Shown here in pieces: positions 34,298 to 45,825 of a DNA stretch of 64,000 nucleotides. The notes under the pieces were generated by a model that was not told the origin of the DNA, made no database searches, and saw only the letters and a program-made list of their open reading frames with translations. The DNA is from Nematostella vectensis (lineage: Eukaryota; Cnidaria; Anthozoa; Actiniaria; Edwardsiidae): NCBI RefSeq assembly GCF_932526225.1, contig NC_064036.1:4155501-4219500 (forward strand). Direction: 5' to 3'. A program made the position numbers and the translations under genes. Position 1 is the stretch's first letter. Each line of letters starts with the position of its first letter.

Positions 34298-37200
34298 TCA
34301 TATGCCATTCCCTAATGATAATGCATTGAAGTCTGGTGCTGATGACGTCATGTGTCGAGAAAACTTGAGTTGAGTACCATGGCCGTAAGATGGATAGCCA
34401 GGGATATGTAAATGCACATTGGAGGGTAGAGGACTGGTGCTAGGCCGATCAAGGTCAGGACCATACCCATGATGGCGCAGAGGAGAAAAATCATGACGAG
34501 AACGTCTGGAAGGTGAACCTAGTAATAGCAAGGAATAAGTTACACTTTGGGGGAAAATTATAGAGAATTCTCCCAAGAACTTGGTGTTTCTTTGATCTAC
34601 CCTAACCAGCTTCAGGGTTTTGTCAAAACCTCTGGGTTAAAACTCACGAGGCCAGCAAGATGGGGTTTTTGTTTGATAAAATCTGGGATATTTTATGTAA
34701 AAACGTGTGATTTTGGGCTAGCAATCTGGAAATTATGAAAAGGAAGACAAAGCCAAAATCTGGAGAAATCCTAGAAAATTTGATAGGGTTGATGTTTCAC
34801 AGTTTTGTTGATTCATGCTTTAAAGTTTTTTATATTTAATCTACTTACCTATAGTGTCTGCAGATTTTGAGATCTGCTTTGGGAAAGTCACCCTTGGAGG
34901 GTTGAGTCGATCCTTTTTAGTTGTGCTTGTCTCAGAGTCTGGTATTACTAAAAGAAAATAGTCAGAGTCGTCAGCTCATAAGGATTTGCATGAAAAAAAA
35001 AAACGTGACAGAGCCCAAAAACAATTTGAAGTAATAACTACAACATGAGTAATGATTATCTAAAAACAAACAATAGATAACAGATTTTTGGGAGAATAGA
35101 ATTTGGAGGGATTTGGGCACTGGTATATAATGTGGATCAATTAGATATCACAGTTATGTCTCTTAAAGCCCATGAATAGAATCAAAAAGCCCAAACTGTC
35201 GCGATCTCGTACCAGAACAATGAATACAATACACCAAAAACTGGAAATCGACACTGCCAAATTTTCGTTTTCTCAGTCTTCAGACTGAAGATTGAGTCTG
35301 CCCTGAAGAAGTCTTATTAAAGACGAAAATTTGGCAGAGTCGATTTCCAGTTTTTGGTGTATTAAAGCCCATGAAGATATATTTAAGATGAAGGATATGG
35401 AGATTCTGTTCTTTTGCTTTGCAGATGTCCAACCAATGGAATTTTTGAACCCCTTCCAAAAAAAAAGGTATAGCACACTCTCATTTTGTGTCTAATCTTT
35501 GTCATATAAATGCAAATAACTGTAAACTTACCAATCATGGCACCTGTCAAACTGTGCGTCACTACTGCATTCACTGGAACAGGAGCTGTCAGTAGTCAAA
35601 AATGCACACGGGATAAGTGGAAAGCAACATAAACATTCTAGGTACTCAAGCAAGCAAATAACCAGAGATCATTTTGTTGCATTTTGCGCTAAAAAGAGCA
35701 AAAAGTTTACTTTTTCCTCTAGGAAGGCTTTTTCACTCTAGTGCCTGCCCTCTAGGGGAGCTTGTATTTGTTTAAGCTTATAGGGGGCAGTCTAAATTAT
35801 AAAATTATGAGCATGTCTTTGTTTAAGCTTATAGGGGGCAGTATCATTATGGTAATGGACTACTGTACTCATTATCTCTCTTGATGGGGGAGGGGGATAC
35901 AGTATATATAAAACACATGATTGGCCTAATACATTTTACATACAACTAAAAGAGGATACCTGCCCTTGGCCACAAACGTTATCAAATGCAGTACCTCTCT
36001 CGTTAACTCTTGATGAATTCTTGTCATTGTTCTCCTCATTCTCCATAAGCTCGTTAGGCAGGGTACTGACAATAATCACCCCTGGGGGGAGGGAGTAACT
36101 GTCCTCGCCATCATCATCATCATTATCCCCATCATCTCCATCTGACTGCCTTTCGGATGATTGCTTGTTTGTTTGCCATGATGCCAAATGCTCTCCGTCA
36201 CTCTTGTCAATCACTACCGGGCCCATAGGGATAAATGACGGCGGAGGAACTGGTGGGGCATGCTGTAGAACAGAATATTCTCAGAAATGTATTTCTCCAA
36301 AGGCAATTAGCACTATAAATGACAAAATATACACTTTTAAGACAATAAAAAAAAAGAATTAATAATGTAGGCTTGACATCATATTGAAAATATGTACCTT
36401 ATAAGCTAATCCAATTACATAAATCCACTGGTGTCGTTTCAGGTTTGACTGACACTGTAAACAAAACAATGCAAATTTTTGCTGAATAAGCTAATTTAAA
36501 CCAAGGCAAAGTAACCAGATTCCTAACATGCTGTACCTTTACTACACTCATTATTGAAAAAAAAAATTTACAGAAAAAAAGGTTTTTTTTTTGCTGTGCT
36601 CAAATTTCTAACCTAGAGACCTAAAGAACCGTTGTTAGCCACGTCTACAAATTCGAAAATATTGCAACAGTTTCTCCAAATCAGCCAATGGAATGGAGCC
36701 TTCTCAAACTTGTTTTTTTTTTGTGTGATTTGCTTTTTGAATAGTTTTAGCTATCTCTTTTCAAAACATACCTTGAACAGATGAGACCCCTTTTTAGTAG
36801 AGATGTAGAATGGGAAACTATATGTCCTCCTTCTTGCTGGACTGCATTTTGTGTCAGGCACAAGCTCGATTGAGCCTTTAAGCTACAAGAAACATAAACA
36901 TTCAGGAGAGATAACAATACTAGCATCCTTGTCAAGTTTGTGGTTCCCTAAGGCACACAATATCAGTGCCACAAAAAGCTAACAATAAACCATGCTATTT
37001 TAAGAGCTTAAAATTTGAAGAATTTGAGAACGGTGAAAAAAAGCTTTTAAGGCATTCATTCTTTAATTAATTAGGTTTCCCCTTTGTGACTATTAAAACA
37101 AAACTAGCATCAAGGGAGTTGAAAGGAGGATTTATAATAATCCCCTCTCTCAAGGAGAGATTTTTCTACATTGGTAATGATAAGGAGAGATATTGCTACA

Positions 37201-39746
37201 TTGGTAATGATAAGGAGAGATATTGCTACATTGGTAATGATAAGAGAGATATTGCTACATTGGTAATGATAAGGAGAGATATTGCTACATTGGTAATGAT
37301 AAGGAGAGATATTGCTACATTGGTAACGATAAGGAGAGATTTTACTACATCAGTAATGATAAGGAGAGATTTTGATTTGTAATGATTATTACCTTATCCC
37401 TGTCAGTGCTGCCTTTTTCTGTGTAAAACAGCATCCAGTTTCCACGGATAATCACCCAATACTCTGTCCACTGTGAATGAATGATATCAGTTGATATTTT
37501 AAAAAAAAAACCTAAATGCCTCAATCTTACCAAACACAAGTGAAATCACTTAAAACTTGAGCACAGATAACAAACCCTTTGCTTAACTGAACTGTTTTTG
37601 TTTGTTGGTTGGTTTTGAGTTAACTGTTTTCCATTGTATGCAATTTTTTGTATTTCACGAATACTTTGACCAATTTAATGAAAAGTAGAATAGGCTCGTC
37701 AATTTTCTTACATCTGGGATATTGTAAATAAAAACGTGTGATTTTTGCTAGCTAAACCAATGAAATGTAAGAAACATACTATCTGATTGACAAGAAGTTC
37801 ACTTGTCAACCAGTGAAGAGAAGAAATGCTAGAGTGCAAATCAAAGCACAACAACTAAGTTATGTGTCAATTTAAAGAATGAGTCTCACATGCTAAATGG
37901 CTAACCAAAACTTTGTGCGTGTAGAGTAGGCTATGTGCACGGAGTTGGTGCCCATTTGCGTAACACTCATGTGAGCGTTGCTCTAAGGGGCTGAGGGTCA
38001 CCCTAGCGTTGACCTAAGTGTTGCACTGAGCGTTGATCTGCTTGAGCGTTGACCTGAGCGTTGTCCTGAGCATTGCCCTGAGCGTTGACCTGCTGAGCGT
38101 AAACCGCAACCTTAGTCCTACACCAGCCATTTTTCTATTTTGTGTATAACAACGTGAAAAAATATCCAAAACCGGCACATTTTTCCTTATTTCGTCAATG
38201 AGCGGAACAATGTTCTACTTTTGAAACTATGATTCTTATAACAGGATGTTTCGAGGTCGCAAAACTGGAGGCAGAGAGCCAATTGTGCATTAAAATTGTG
38301 CACGGACACTGGGGAACCGCAAATTGATAGCGACTCTGCTGTGGGAGAGTAAGGCCTGACCGCACAATGAACTGAGTCTGATCGAGTCTGTTACCATTCA
38401 AGACCAAGACATCCCTTTCTGTTTTTGTCTATTAAAGATCTGCAGCAATATTTATATGACGTCATAAACCATATCCTCTCTAGACTCCAGAAGTCATTTT
38501 TTCCCAGATTTTGGCATCGCATTTATCAATCGGTAATCTTTCGAGGCAAAAAATGGTGCAACAATGAGACAACACTCAGGGCAACACTCAGCAGGTCAAC
38601 GCTCAGGTTAACGCTCAAAGTAACGCTCAGAGCAATGCTCAGCAGGTCAACGCTCAGGTCAACCCTCAGGGCAATGCTCAAGTCAACACTCAGGTCAACG
38701 CTCAGGGCAACGTTAGGGTAAAAATGAGAAGAGCATGTTGACATTTCAGTCTATCGCTCAATTTTTTTAACCTAATAAAACTATGAGTCGTCTCCAAGCT
38801 TTTAGTATCAGGATTTCAAAGTACACCTCATGTGCACTCTATCTGCTAAGTATAAAGGCTTATAAGGGTTTACTTCGTTGGCTTATTTGCAATTTATTTT
38901 CAAGTACTTTTTCTTGGGTGAAAAATGGACATTTAGTCATCATCACCTAATTTCTTGTATTTTTTAAAATTGATCATTCTTGAATAAACACAAGCAACAA
39001 CAAGAAACTATGATCCTTGTGCATCAAGGCAGTATGAATTTTGGTACATAATATCGCTTATTTTGGAAGTAAAAGATTTAATCGTTTACTAATTTGGAAA
39101 ATGTTATGCACGAATTTTCTATTTTCTCATGTTGTATGATATTTTTAGCAACTCTAAAACAAGTATTGCAAAACTGAAGTTACACTTTTATTTCTTCGTC
39201 GAAAGGCCTGTCTACATGCCAACTTTTAGCCAAGAAGAATGTCTCGTTATTTTATAAAAGACAAAATAGTTGTTGTTTTTCGGAGCACTTAACAGGTACC
39301 AACTCCGTGCACATAGCCAGTAGAGAAATTTATATATAACCATTTGACTTCAGGTTCTGGCGAACCAAGCCTTATTTGAAGGAGCACACCAAGCGAGTCA
39401 TGTGATTCAGCGACGCTATTTTTGTACACAAGCGAAGTAGTTGAACTGAATGAAAAATAAAGTGAAGAGTTTTCACAAGACCTTGTTGGATCCTTGTTGA
39501 AATTGACCAACGTAACATGTGCATTGCTCTAAAAATGCCCTTTGTATAATTGTTTGTTATGATAGGGGTATTATAATTACAGTTACAAAACATGAATTAT
39601 GCACTGTAATTGCTTGTTGTATTCAAATGTAAATCCAAAGGCTATATATTATTAGTTCAAACATACCTTGCTTTTTCCCTCTTTCTTTAGAAGAAAATCT
39701 TCATAATACTTTGCCGGAGTCGCCTCTCCCATTAATAAGTTTGGGG
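34298..39746 (-). CDS. PH-domain adaptor-like protein (STAP-like PH, no SH2 seen)
   Basis: Eight phase-consistent exons on the minus strand: 39746-39667 (likely ATG at 39732), 37470-37393, 36882-36772, 36454-36398, 36262-35944, 35585-35532, 34947-34849, 34518-34298; about 334 residues from that ATG. Residues 1-104 form a PH domain: YYEDFLLKKEG, then WTEYWVIIRGNWMLFYTEKG (strands 1-4) and a late helix NLKRHQWIYVIGLAYK. The opening closely recalls the PH domain of STAP adaptors, but the SH2 domain expected next is absent; instead there is an acidic, Pro/Ser-rich, probably disordered tail with a DGDDGDNDDDDGED stretch. PH domains bind phosphoinositides or partner proteins, so membrane-linked signalling is likely. 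The family name is tentative. A 5' non-coding exon may lie near 40.4 kb. Confidence 0.65.
35228..35363. mobile_element. 136-bp foldback element
   Basis: AATACACCAAAAACTGGAAA with TCGAC at the left and its complement at the right; inner arms CTGCCAAATTTTCGT/ACGAAAATTTGGCAG also pair. Intron of the PH-domain gene. Confidence 0.75.
37140..37380. repeat. 30-bp minisatellite, about 8 copies
   Basis: The unit AAGGAGAGATATTGCTACAT followed by TGGTAATGAT repeats from about 37150 to 37375; the array ends only about 20 bp from the exon boundary at 37393 (the donor side on the minus strand). Confidence 0.9.
37960..38725. repeat. Inverted pair of short minisatellites (GAGCGTTGACCT-type)
   Basis: At 37968-38100 units like GAGCGTTGACCT are repeated; at 38575-38715 the reverse complement (AGGTCAACGCTC) is repeated. 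The two arrays face each other across about 470 bp, as in a foldback element whose terminal repeats have been internally amplified. Intron of the PH-domain gene. Confidence 0.7.
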
Positions 39747-41301
39747 CTATCAAAATAATACAGTAAAAGTATAGATAAGGCAACAATCAAAATACACTAT
39801 TCTATCTGACCTCAAAACTAGAAAATGAACTTCAAAACGTGCAGAACACTAAATATTTGTATAACAGTTCGCAGACCCTCAATGTGAAGGTCAAATAAAA
39901 AAAGCGACACCAAATCAGTTGCTGATAATTCGAATAGGTGTGTGTGGTTTAGAATGCTAAAGTAAGTAGTACTATTCTATCTTTTGTACCATAAATTCTA
40001 AACAATCTGTAGAAATAGAAAATAAGTTCAGCTTAAAACTTATAGCTAAAGCCCTAAAATGATAAAGGGTACCGAAACGGTTTAGAGGAATGAGAAAATG
40101 GTTGACAAATGAGGGCAAAGTAAGGATGTTCTCTCTGACTCACCTTATAAACAAGCCCAAGTCATTAAGTTTCTGAATCTGTAGCGACTACCTCCGTTCT
40201 TTGCTAATAAAATGCCAGTACATAACGGGACTCATTCTGAATATTCAGATAAGAGTTGCTATGGCACGACGCGTTCAAAATAATAACAAATGAAAAAGTT
40301 TATATAAACTACGCGGCCAGGAGTCATTTTACAGCCGTATGTTATGAACTAATATATTTAAAATGACGGTTAATAGAAAAATGAACATTACTACGGTGGA
40401 ATTTTGACCAGGGAGTTCACCTTACGTTCAAATCCGGCACAAATCCGACCCCCATCACTGGCACCTACTTGACCCACTGAAAGCATCGCCGTATGCAAAT
40501 ACCCAGCCTGCACTGCGCACTGATGAGTAGAATAATTGCGCGAAAAGGCGCAGCTGATTGGAAAAGAACAATAGCTCTTTTTTTTTGCCTTTTTTAAAGA
40601 AATATATTTATAGCAAGGCCGGAGCCATTGAATTCCTCTACTGACATTTGCAGAAGGGTTATGTAAACGGTGGCCTCCCCACCTTTCCGGAAATGGAGGC
40701 ATTATAAAAAATTGGAGATTCACCCCATTTTAGGGTGGGGAAATAGCACACAGACCAACAGGGCAAGATTTTAGACAAAAGCTCCTGGTGCAGCACACTC
40801 ACCAAAATGATGGAGTGTGTCCATGTATTTCAAGGACGTTAATAGGATAAAATAGAAGACCTTTCTGAGAGCACAATTAGATATTTGGCCAAGAAAATAC
40901 AACAACACTATATTAGCGGAGCCAGCGCGGCCGCAGGCCGCGCGCGGAGCTCCAAAGGTATAGAAATATGGTATAACTATGCGACTTGGTTTTTGTGGTC
41001 ATCGCTCGGGTACCCTGTGTCACAATCAAGTAAATCATGCAACTCCCAGGCCCCACTCGGCCCCAACTAGAAAGGAGTCATCGTCAAGTGACACGTCAAT
41101 CACGATGACGTCATGATGATGTTTACTCAATCACCAAAGTGGACATAACCGGTTTATAACCAGTCTAACTGGAAATGACATTTTTTACCACCGCCCCCAA
41201 ACTTCCCCAATTATGCTTCAAAGTTCTTTTATGAACAACGCAAACCCGTAAAGCGAAACAAGAAATTGAATATTGAGAAGTTTATTATTGCCACCGTGAC
41301 C
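39747..41301. other. Upstream region of the PH gene and of the divergent basic-protein gene
   Basis: About 1.5 kb without a supported coding exon. It probably contains 5' UTR and promoter sequence for both outward-facing genes. A GC-rich palindromic stretch (GCGCGGCCGCAGGCCGCGCGC) lies at 40926-40947. Confidence 0.4.
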
Positions 41302-44300
41302 ATGGACGACCTTTCACGTGGTGATAAAAGAGGTAAGTGCACAACTATTGGGGGGACTGGGTGGTTTGAGTGAAACCCCCCTGGGTGCCGCGGCGGCCCC
41401 CTCCGACCCCCTAACCCCATCTTAGGCTAGGGAGGCGCGGCGCGCCCCTCCGAGCCCCCCAGCCTCGTCTCATGCAGATGAGGCCCCGCGTAGATTGCTA
41501 ATTATCCATCTACGTCGGGACCAGTCCGCGTAGATGGATAAATCTACGCAAAACCTACGAAGCGCGGAATAACCGTTTTTCGGCCGTAAATTCAAAGCCG
41601 CTGGCGTGACGTTTAAACCTGAGTTCTACTCGAACACCTCGCTCCCGAACTCCTCGCGAATTTCTCGCAGCCTCTTTTTCATCTTTTCGCGTGTCTCCAG
41701 GGAGGGCCCTTTCCTGCTTTTTTTCTCACGCGGTGCGAGGCCGTGTCGAGCTCTGATAGCGGCCTTGAGCGCGTAGTATCTCTCTTGTTCCTGAAGTATT
41801 AGCCGAAACTCTTCGTCTGAGATATGCCCGTCCTGCAGAGCCTTAGAGACCAGCTCGCTGATCGAGTTTTTCTTACTCTCCGCTAAAACCATCGTGTCTT
41901 CGTGTTTAGCCACCTTGGTCGTAAGACCCCTAGAGACTACCCCCGCGCCCACGACACCGACCAGCCCAGCGACCCCAGCCAGCGGAACGCCGATCAGAAC
42001 CCCTATCCCACTCAAAGAGACCCCCACCCCGGCGCTGGAAAGCGCCCCTGCCAAGTGCTGCCCTACCCTCCCGGAAGTGTAGGGGTTGCAGGCCTCAGAG
42101 AACCCCCACTCGGTCAGCTAAATGGCCCCGGTCAGTTGAAGAACCTCGCTCAATGGCCGTCCCACAACATCCGCGATACGATACACGTTCGTAGGGAAGC
42201 CGTATTTCCGTACCAAATCAATGGCGTCCGAGGCGCCGCCGGAGAGACTGTCCTCGCATCCTAGGTACGCCGCACGCATGTCGATGTGCGCATGAGACTG
42301 CGCTCCTAAGTTTTCCTTGCTATTCCACACTTTGGACTCAACCTGCGCCGCTCGCCAGACGTCCCTGTATTTAAGAGGCGTTGGCCTGATGTGCTCTCTT
42401 TGGGTCCACTTCTTGAAGCGATACCCTATTGCACCGCCCATCGAGTGCGTAGCTTCGGTGTACTCTTGGTAGGCTGGTCTCTTCTGTAATCGCCCTGTCG
42501 ATAGCCGCTCCGTCCTGTCCCGATCGGTACAGTTTGCCTTCGTGCGTGACTATAACACGCCCACACAGCCAGATCCTCGTGCTTCTGGGGACCGCCCTGT
42601 TTATAAAGCGAATGAGCACCTCTCGCACTTTTGCCTCGCGCGTTTTTGCGGCGGCACTGGTAGCGCGAGGCGCTGCCTCCCCCTGACATAACGAACGAAG
42701 CTCCCCCTCAGCCTCGAAGTCTAGGCCGTGGACGCTCGCGATCGCAGGTGGTTCAGTCGGAAGCTCAGCCCAGGCGTGGTTATTGTGGCAAGGGATGCGG
42801 ATTTGTGTGTACCCCCTCTCGTACTTCCCCGAGTCCCACATAACGTTGCCCAGGGCGTCCACGGCTACCAGCTTTATCTCGAGCTTCTTTTCCATCTCAA
42901 AGAGGTCTTCTTTGGTGCATCCCGTAGTGGCCAGCTTCTTGTCAAATCGCTCGAGGATCTTGCCTCGTGCCTTGGTCAGACCAAGGGAGCGCGAGGTGCC
43001 GCAATTCCTCAAGAAGTCGGCAACATAGCTCACAACACAGTTAGCGAAGGGTTCACTCCCCTCTCGCTCGTATCTCACGTAGACGAGGTACTCTCGTCCT
43101 TTCTCCTAAATACCCGCATCGATGCCTTCCTGGGCGCCGGCTGCGATTTGGTCCCCTCTTTTGTCTAACGACCCACTAATCCTGTGCTCCGAGCGCCCTT
43201 CCTCCTCCGTGATTGGTGCCAATGGCTCTGCGGGGGCCTTACCAACGACCGTGAAGAGTCCGTAACGCCGGTCGGGGTCTACCATCTCGAGCACCAGCGG
43301 CAGCACTGCGTTTGCCCTCAGAGACTCTCGCTCGTGCGAGACCCACCACACCGAGCCGTCGTCATTAATATCATGCCCCCGCATAACCGGCTTTAGAGCA
43401 GTGACACCTGTTCCACCAAGATCTCGTATCTCCTGGTAAACACCGGCGCTTATGTCTTGGCCCCGAAGAGTGGCATCCACGCTTGGGAACCGAAGATGGG
43501 CGCCGCCGACGAAGAAAGAATAGTACTCCTCGGGGTCTAAGCTCTCTGGGCGCTCTTGCCGCCGTCCCGGCAGCAAAGGGTCGACTTCCTCTGTCCACAC
43601 TTTCGCCGGTACGAGCGGCTTAAGCAGCTTGTGTTTGACATCGTCGAGGATGTCCTCGTCCAGGATGTTCTGGACCTCTTTTTCAGGCATGCTATCAAGA
43701 ATCTCCTCTATATAAGCGTCCATGTTTGGGTATACCCTGTGCCACCCAGTCTCCGACTGCCCGTATCACAACCGGCGGGACGAGCGTTTGGGTATGCCTT
43801 GTGCCACCCAGTCTCTAATCGCCCGTACCGCGGGCCGCGGTGTCGGACAGGACAAGCGTTTGGGTATGCCTTGTGCCACCCAGTATCAATTGCCCGTACC
43901 GCGGGCTGCGATGTCAGACAGGACGAGTGCGAACCATTTCCGAGCGCGCCTCTCGAAAACCACGCATCCTCTGCCCTTCACGATTCGCTCCGCAGGGGCG
44001 GCACAACCGCGTCTCCGACCGAGTCCCTATGCCGCAGATCCTACACGGCACGGGGAGGGGGATGCCCTTACGGAGCCTTTGGAGGTGCACCTTGCAGTAG
44101 GTGTCTATGCACCTCCGGCCGCACGTGCCTGCGTGACCGACCTTTAGCCACCCGCAATAATCCTTTCCGCACCTCATCCTTCGAACGCTCGGTATACCAC
44201 AGGACAGACGGATGTCTAATTGCAAGTCCTTGGGGGTTCGAACTGCATCATTGGAAAAATATAGCAATGATACTTCATACCAGCTCCATTTATTAGGGTG

Positions 44301-45825
44301 CGAGCCACAAAGTCCTTAAAAACGTATGTCATGAAGTACCAAGCTTTATTATCCAAGATGGCGGCTCGACTCAAACACGGAATTAGACCTAAAGTGCTTG
44401 GCTGGAAACTTTCAGTAACAACCGAGGGGAAAGAGGAGGACGCCTTCGTAGATGGAGTTTTAAAGAGTTCGACCGCCTCTCTGAAACTGTATTTCGGAAA
44501 CAGGAGGCTTCTGTGGCAAACAAGGACTGCCATAAAATCGTAGACCTGTGGCCGGTGATCGAGCGTTCGATAAAAAGAACACACGACGGTATTCATCGCC
44601 CTATTATCGCTGCTTTAGCAGAGAAATCCCGAGAGAAGTTCGAAGTCATGAAAACAAGCACGACCAAACTGGGGATTGGGAGCAATTCAAGCACCACGTG
44701 AGTAAAACTCAGGTTTAAACGCCACGCCAGCGGCTTTGAATTTACGGCCGAAAAACGGTTATTCCGCGCTCCGTAGGTTTTGCGTAGATTTATCCATCTA
44801 CGCGAAGTGGTCCCGACGTAGATGGATAATTAGCAATCTACGCGGGGCGTCATCTGCATGAGACGGGGCTGGGGGGATCGGATGGGCGCGCCGCGCCTCC
44901 CAAGCCTAAGATGGGGTTGGGGGGGGGGTCGGAGGGGCCCGCCGCGGCACCCAGGGGGTTTTCACTCAAACCACCCAGTCCCCCCCACTATTATAGTTTT
45001 ATGTTTACATCCAGTAGGTATATGTTAAAAAACAAACGGTTTTTAACTGAGTGCCTTTTTAAGTTAAGTATATGTTAGAAAGGTTTTATCACGGATTTAT
45101 TATCAGACGATTATGAAAAATGCTAAAAAAGAATTACTAGCATTTTATTGTTAAGAATAAAATACTTCTATTTTACAGAAAATAATGTGTGTACAATTGT
45201 TTTGTTAAAACTTGCGCCCAAAAACAAGATGGCGGTAGTCTTTTGCGCGCTTGTGTTTACTTTTTAAGTATATGTTATACCATTGGGCTAATTTTCAGAT
45301 CATGTCATCTCGTTTCGATCTATTTTAGTTGAAGAAGAACCAAGAAGAGAGGAGGAGCAAAATAATGAGGAGGAGAGGTCACGCAGGCCACGAGTGTTGA
45401 CAGAAGGACAAAGAGCTCGGAAGAGAGCGCGTGACCTTGTACTCACCGAGGAGCAAAGAGTGCGAAAAAGACAGACGAGCTCCGAGTACAGGTTAAGTGG
45501 TAAGCAAAGAGTCCGGAAAAAGCAAAAGGACTCGGAGTACGAACTAGATGACAAGCAGAGAGCTCGTAAAGAGGCAGAGAAACTTAGAAACGCTCAACGC
45601 CCAGCGTACAATGATGGCAGAAGACAGCTTGTTTGCTCAAAGGCAAAGAGAAAGGGCTCGTGAGCGACAGAGGGTGTCTAGACTCAGGAGAAAACAACAA
45701 AGGCAGCCCTCCACTACTACCGCTTTTGTTGGTGAGTTTTCTTTGAGTAAAATAATGTCTATATTGTATCAATATTCTTTTGTAATTTATATTCTTATTT
45801 GTTTTCTTTCTTCTTTTTAGACTAA
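41302..45825 (+). CDS. Small Arg/Lys/Glu-rich host gene interrupted by a Maverick-like element in intron 1
   Basis: Exon 1 is 41302-41332 (MDDLSRGDKR, then G|GTAAGT), exon 2 45329-45731, exon 3 45821-45825 with the stop. The phase-1 end of exon 1 joins exon 2 in the frame that reads EEEPRREEEQNNEERSRR and then four roughly 17-residue repeats of the type LTEEQRVRKRQTSSEYR. That frame stops at 45663, while the next frame carries on as RQRERARERQRVSRLRRKQQ and ends naturally at D-stop across the last intron, so a one-base frameshift lies near 45590-45620 (a real lesion or a sequence error). Highly charged, helical, probably nuclear; I do not recognise it. Intron 1 (about 4 kb) contains the 3.6-kb mobile element, whose insertion does not touch the splice sites. 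Confidence 0.6.
41350..41630 (+). repeat. Left terminal inverted repeat of copy 2
   Basis: About 281 bp, GC-rich, includes CATGCAGATGAGGCC and two GTAGAT..ATCTACG blocks, and ends near TTTAAACCTGAGTT. It matches 44701-44986 in reverse with scattered substitutions and indels, so the insertion is not very recent. Confidence 0.88.
41626..42060 (-). pseudogene. Hydrophobic plus coiled-coil element gene, N-terminus lost
   Basis: 142 open codons on the minus strand. A Gly/Val/Ala-rich membrane-active-looking stretch (GVGVSLSGIGVLIGVPLAGV) is followed by a charged helix (KHEDTMVLAESKKNSISELV) and a basic tail ending near the terminal repeat; the stop lies inside or at the edge of that repeat. The start is missing: the open frame runs straight, in the same frame, into the polymerase fragment upstream. 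Such hydrophobic-coiled-coil ORFs are, as far as I know, common in cnidarian genomes and go with virus-like elements; their function is unclear to me. Confidence 0.6.
42061..43723 (-). pseudogene. 5' half of element DNA polymerase B (copy 2), broken
   Basis: Starts MDAYIEEILDSMPEKE, nearly the same start as copy 1, and keeps about 0.9 kb of N-terminal coding sequence that copy 1 has lost. It contains HIDMRAAYLG (motif A) and ends soon after YRIADVVGRPLSEVL, where an internal deletion joins it to the hydrophobic gene. Breaks: a stop at 43106-43108, a frame change with a short deletion near 42470-42480, and a nonsense codon at 42118 where copy 1 has Gln. Motif C and the helicase are absent. Non-functional. 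Confidence 0.75.
43722..43925. repeat. ~70-bp direct repeat, three copies, directly upstream of the polymerase start
   Basis: GTTTGGGTATGCCTTGTGCC followed by ACCCAGT and a TGCCCGTA..CGGGC hairpin-like motif occurs three times. Copy 1 of the element has one unit in the same place (near 20205-20260). The position suggests an expanded promoter/leader segment of the polymerase gene. Confidence 0.75.
43914..44177 (-). CDS. Small Cys-rich element protein (copy 2)
   Basis: Homologue of 19942-20229: same CGKDYC, CGRRC, CRICG and CRPCG cysteine groups, about 87 residues from the conserved ATG. It differs at the C-terminus, where a frame change removes the copy 1 ending. Lies upstream of the polymerase fragment, as in copy 1. 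Confidence 0.5.
   Translation of the reverse strand: MRCGKDYCGWLKVGHAGTCGRRCIDTYCKVHLQRLRKGIPLPVPCRICGIGTRSETRLCRPCGANREGQRMRGFREARSEMVRTRPV
44228..44700 (+). other. Unexplained segment inside copy 2, possibly captured sequence
   Basis: Lower GC than the rest of the element and no counterpart in copy 1. On the plus strand it reads ATGGCGGCTCGACTC (near 44358) and then open, protein-like text in two frames (LKHGIRPKVLGWKLSVTTEG; IVDLWPVIERSIKRTHDGIH) broken by one frame change. It may be captured host sequence or an element gene; I do not recognise it. Confidence 0.4.
44701..44986 (-). repeat. Right terminal inverted repeat of copy 2
   Basis: Reverse complement of 41350-41630, starting AACTCAGGTTTAAACGCCAC (near 44706) and ending in seven C next to the target duplication ACTATT. 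Confidence 0.88.

Larger units (their letters stand above)
41350..44986. mobile_element. Maverick-like deletion derivative (copy 2), 3,637 bp, complete ends
   Basis: Both ends are present: GGGGGGACTGGGTGGTTTGA on the left and its complement on the right, with about 280-bp terminal inverted repeats (41350-41630 and 44701-44986). ACTATT flanks both sides (41344-41349 and 44987-44992), a 6-bp target duplication as in Maverick/Polinton insertion. Inside, on the minus strand, are remnants of the Cys-rich ORF, the 5' half of polymerase B and the tail of a hydrophobic/coiled-coil gene; the helicase and integrase are deleted. It cannot move by itself. Confidence 0.88.

Noticed and set aside
34298-39746. 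Naming this gene STAP1 or STAP2
   Set aside because: Only the PH domain resembles STAP; no SH2 domain is encoded in the visible exons, so I give no symbol.
44220-44240. GGTTCGAAC as a possible tRNA T-loop
   Set aside because: No matching acceptor, D or anticodon stems could be folded around it. No tRNA gene was found in the window.
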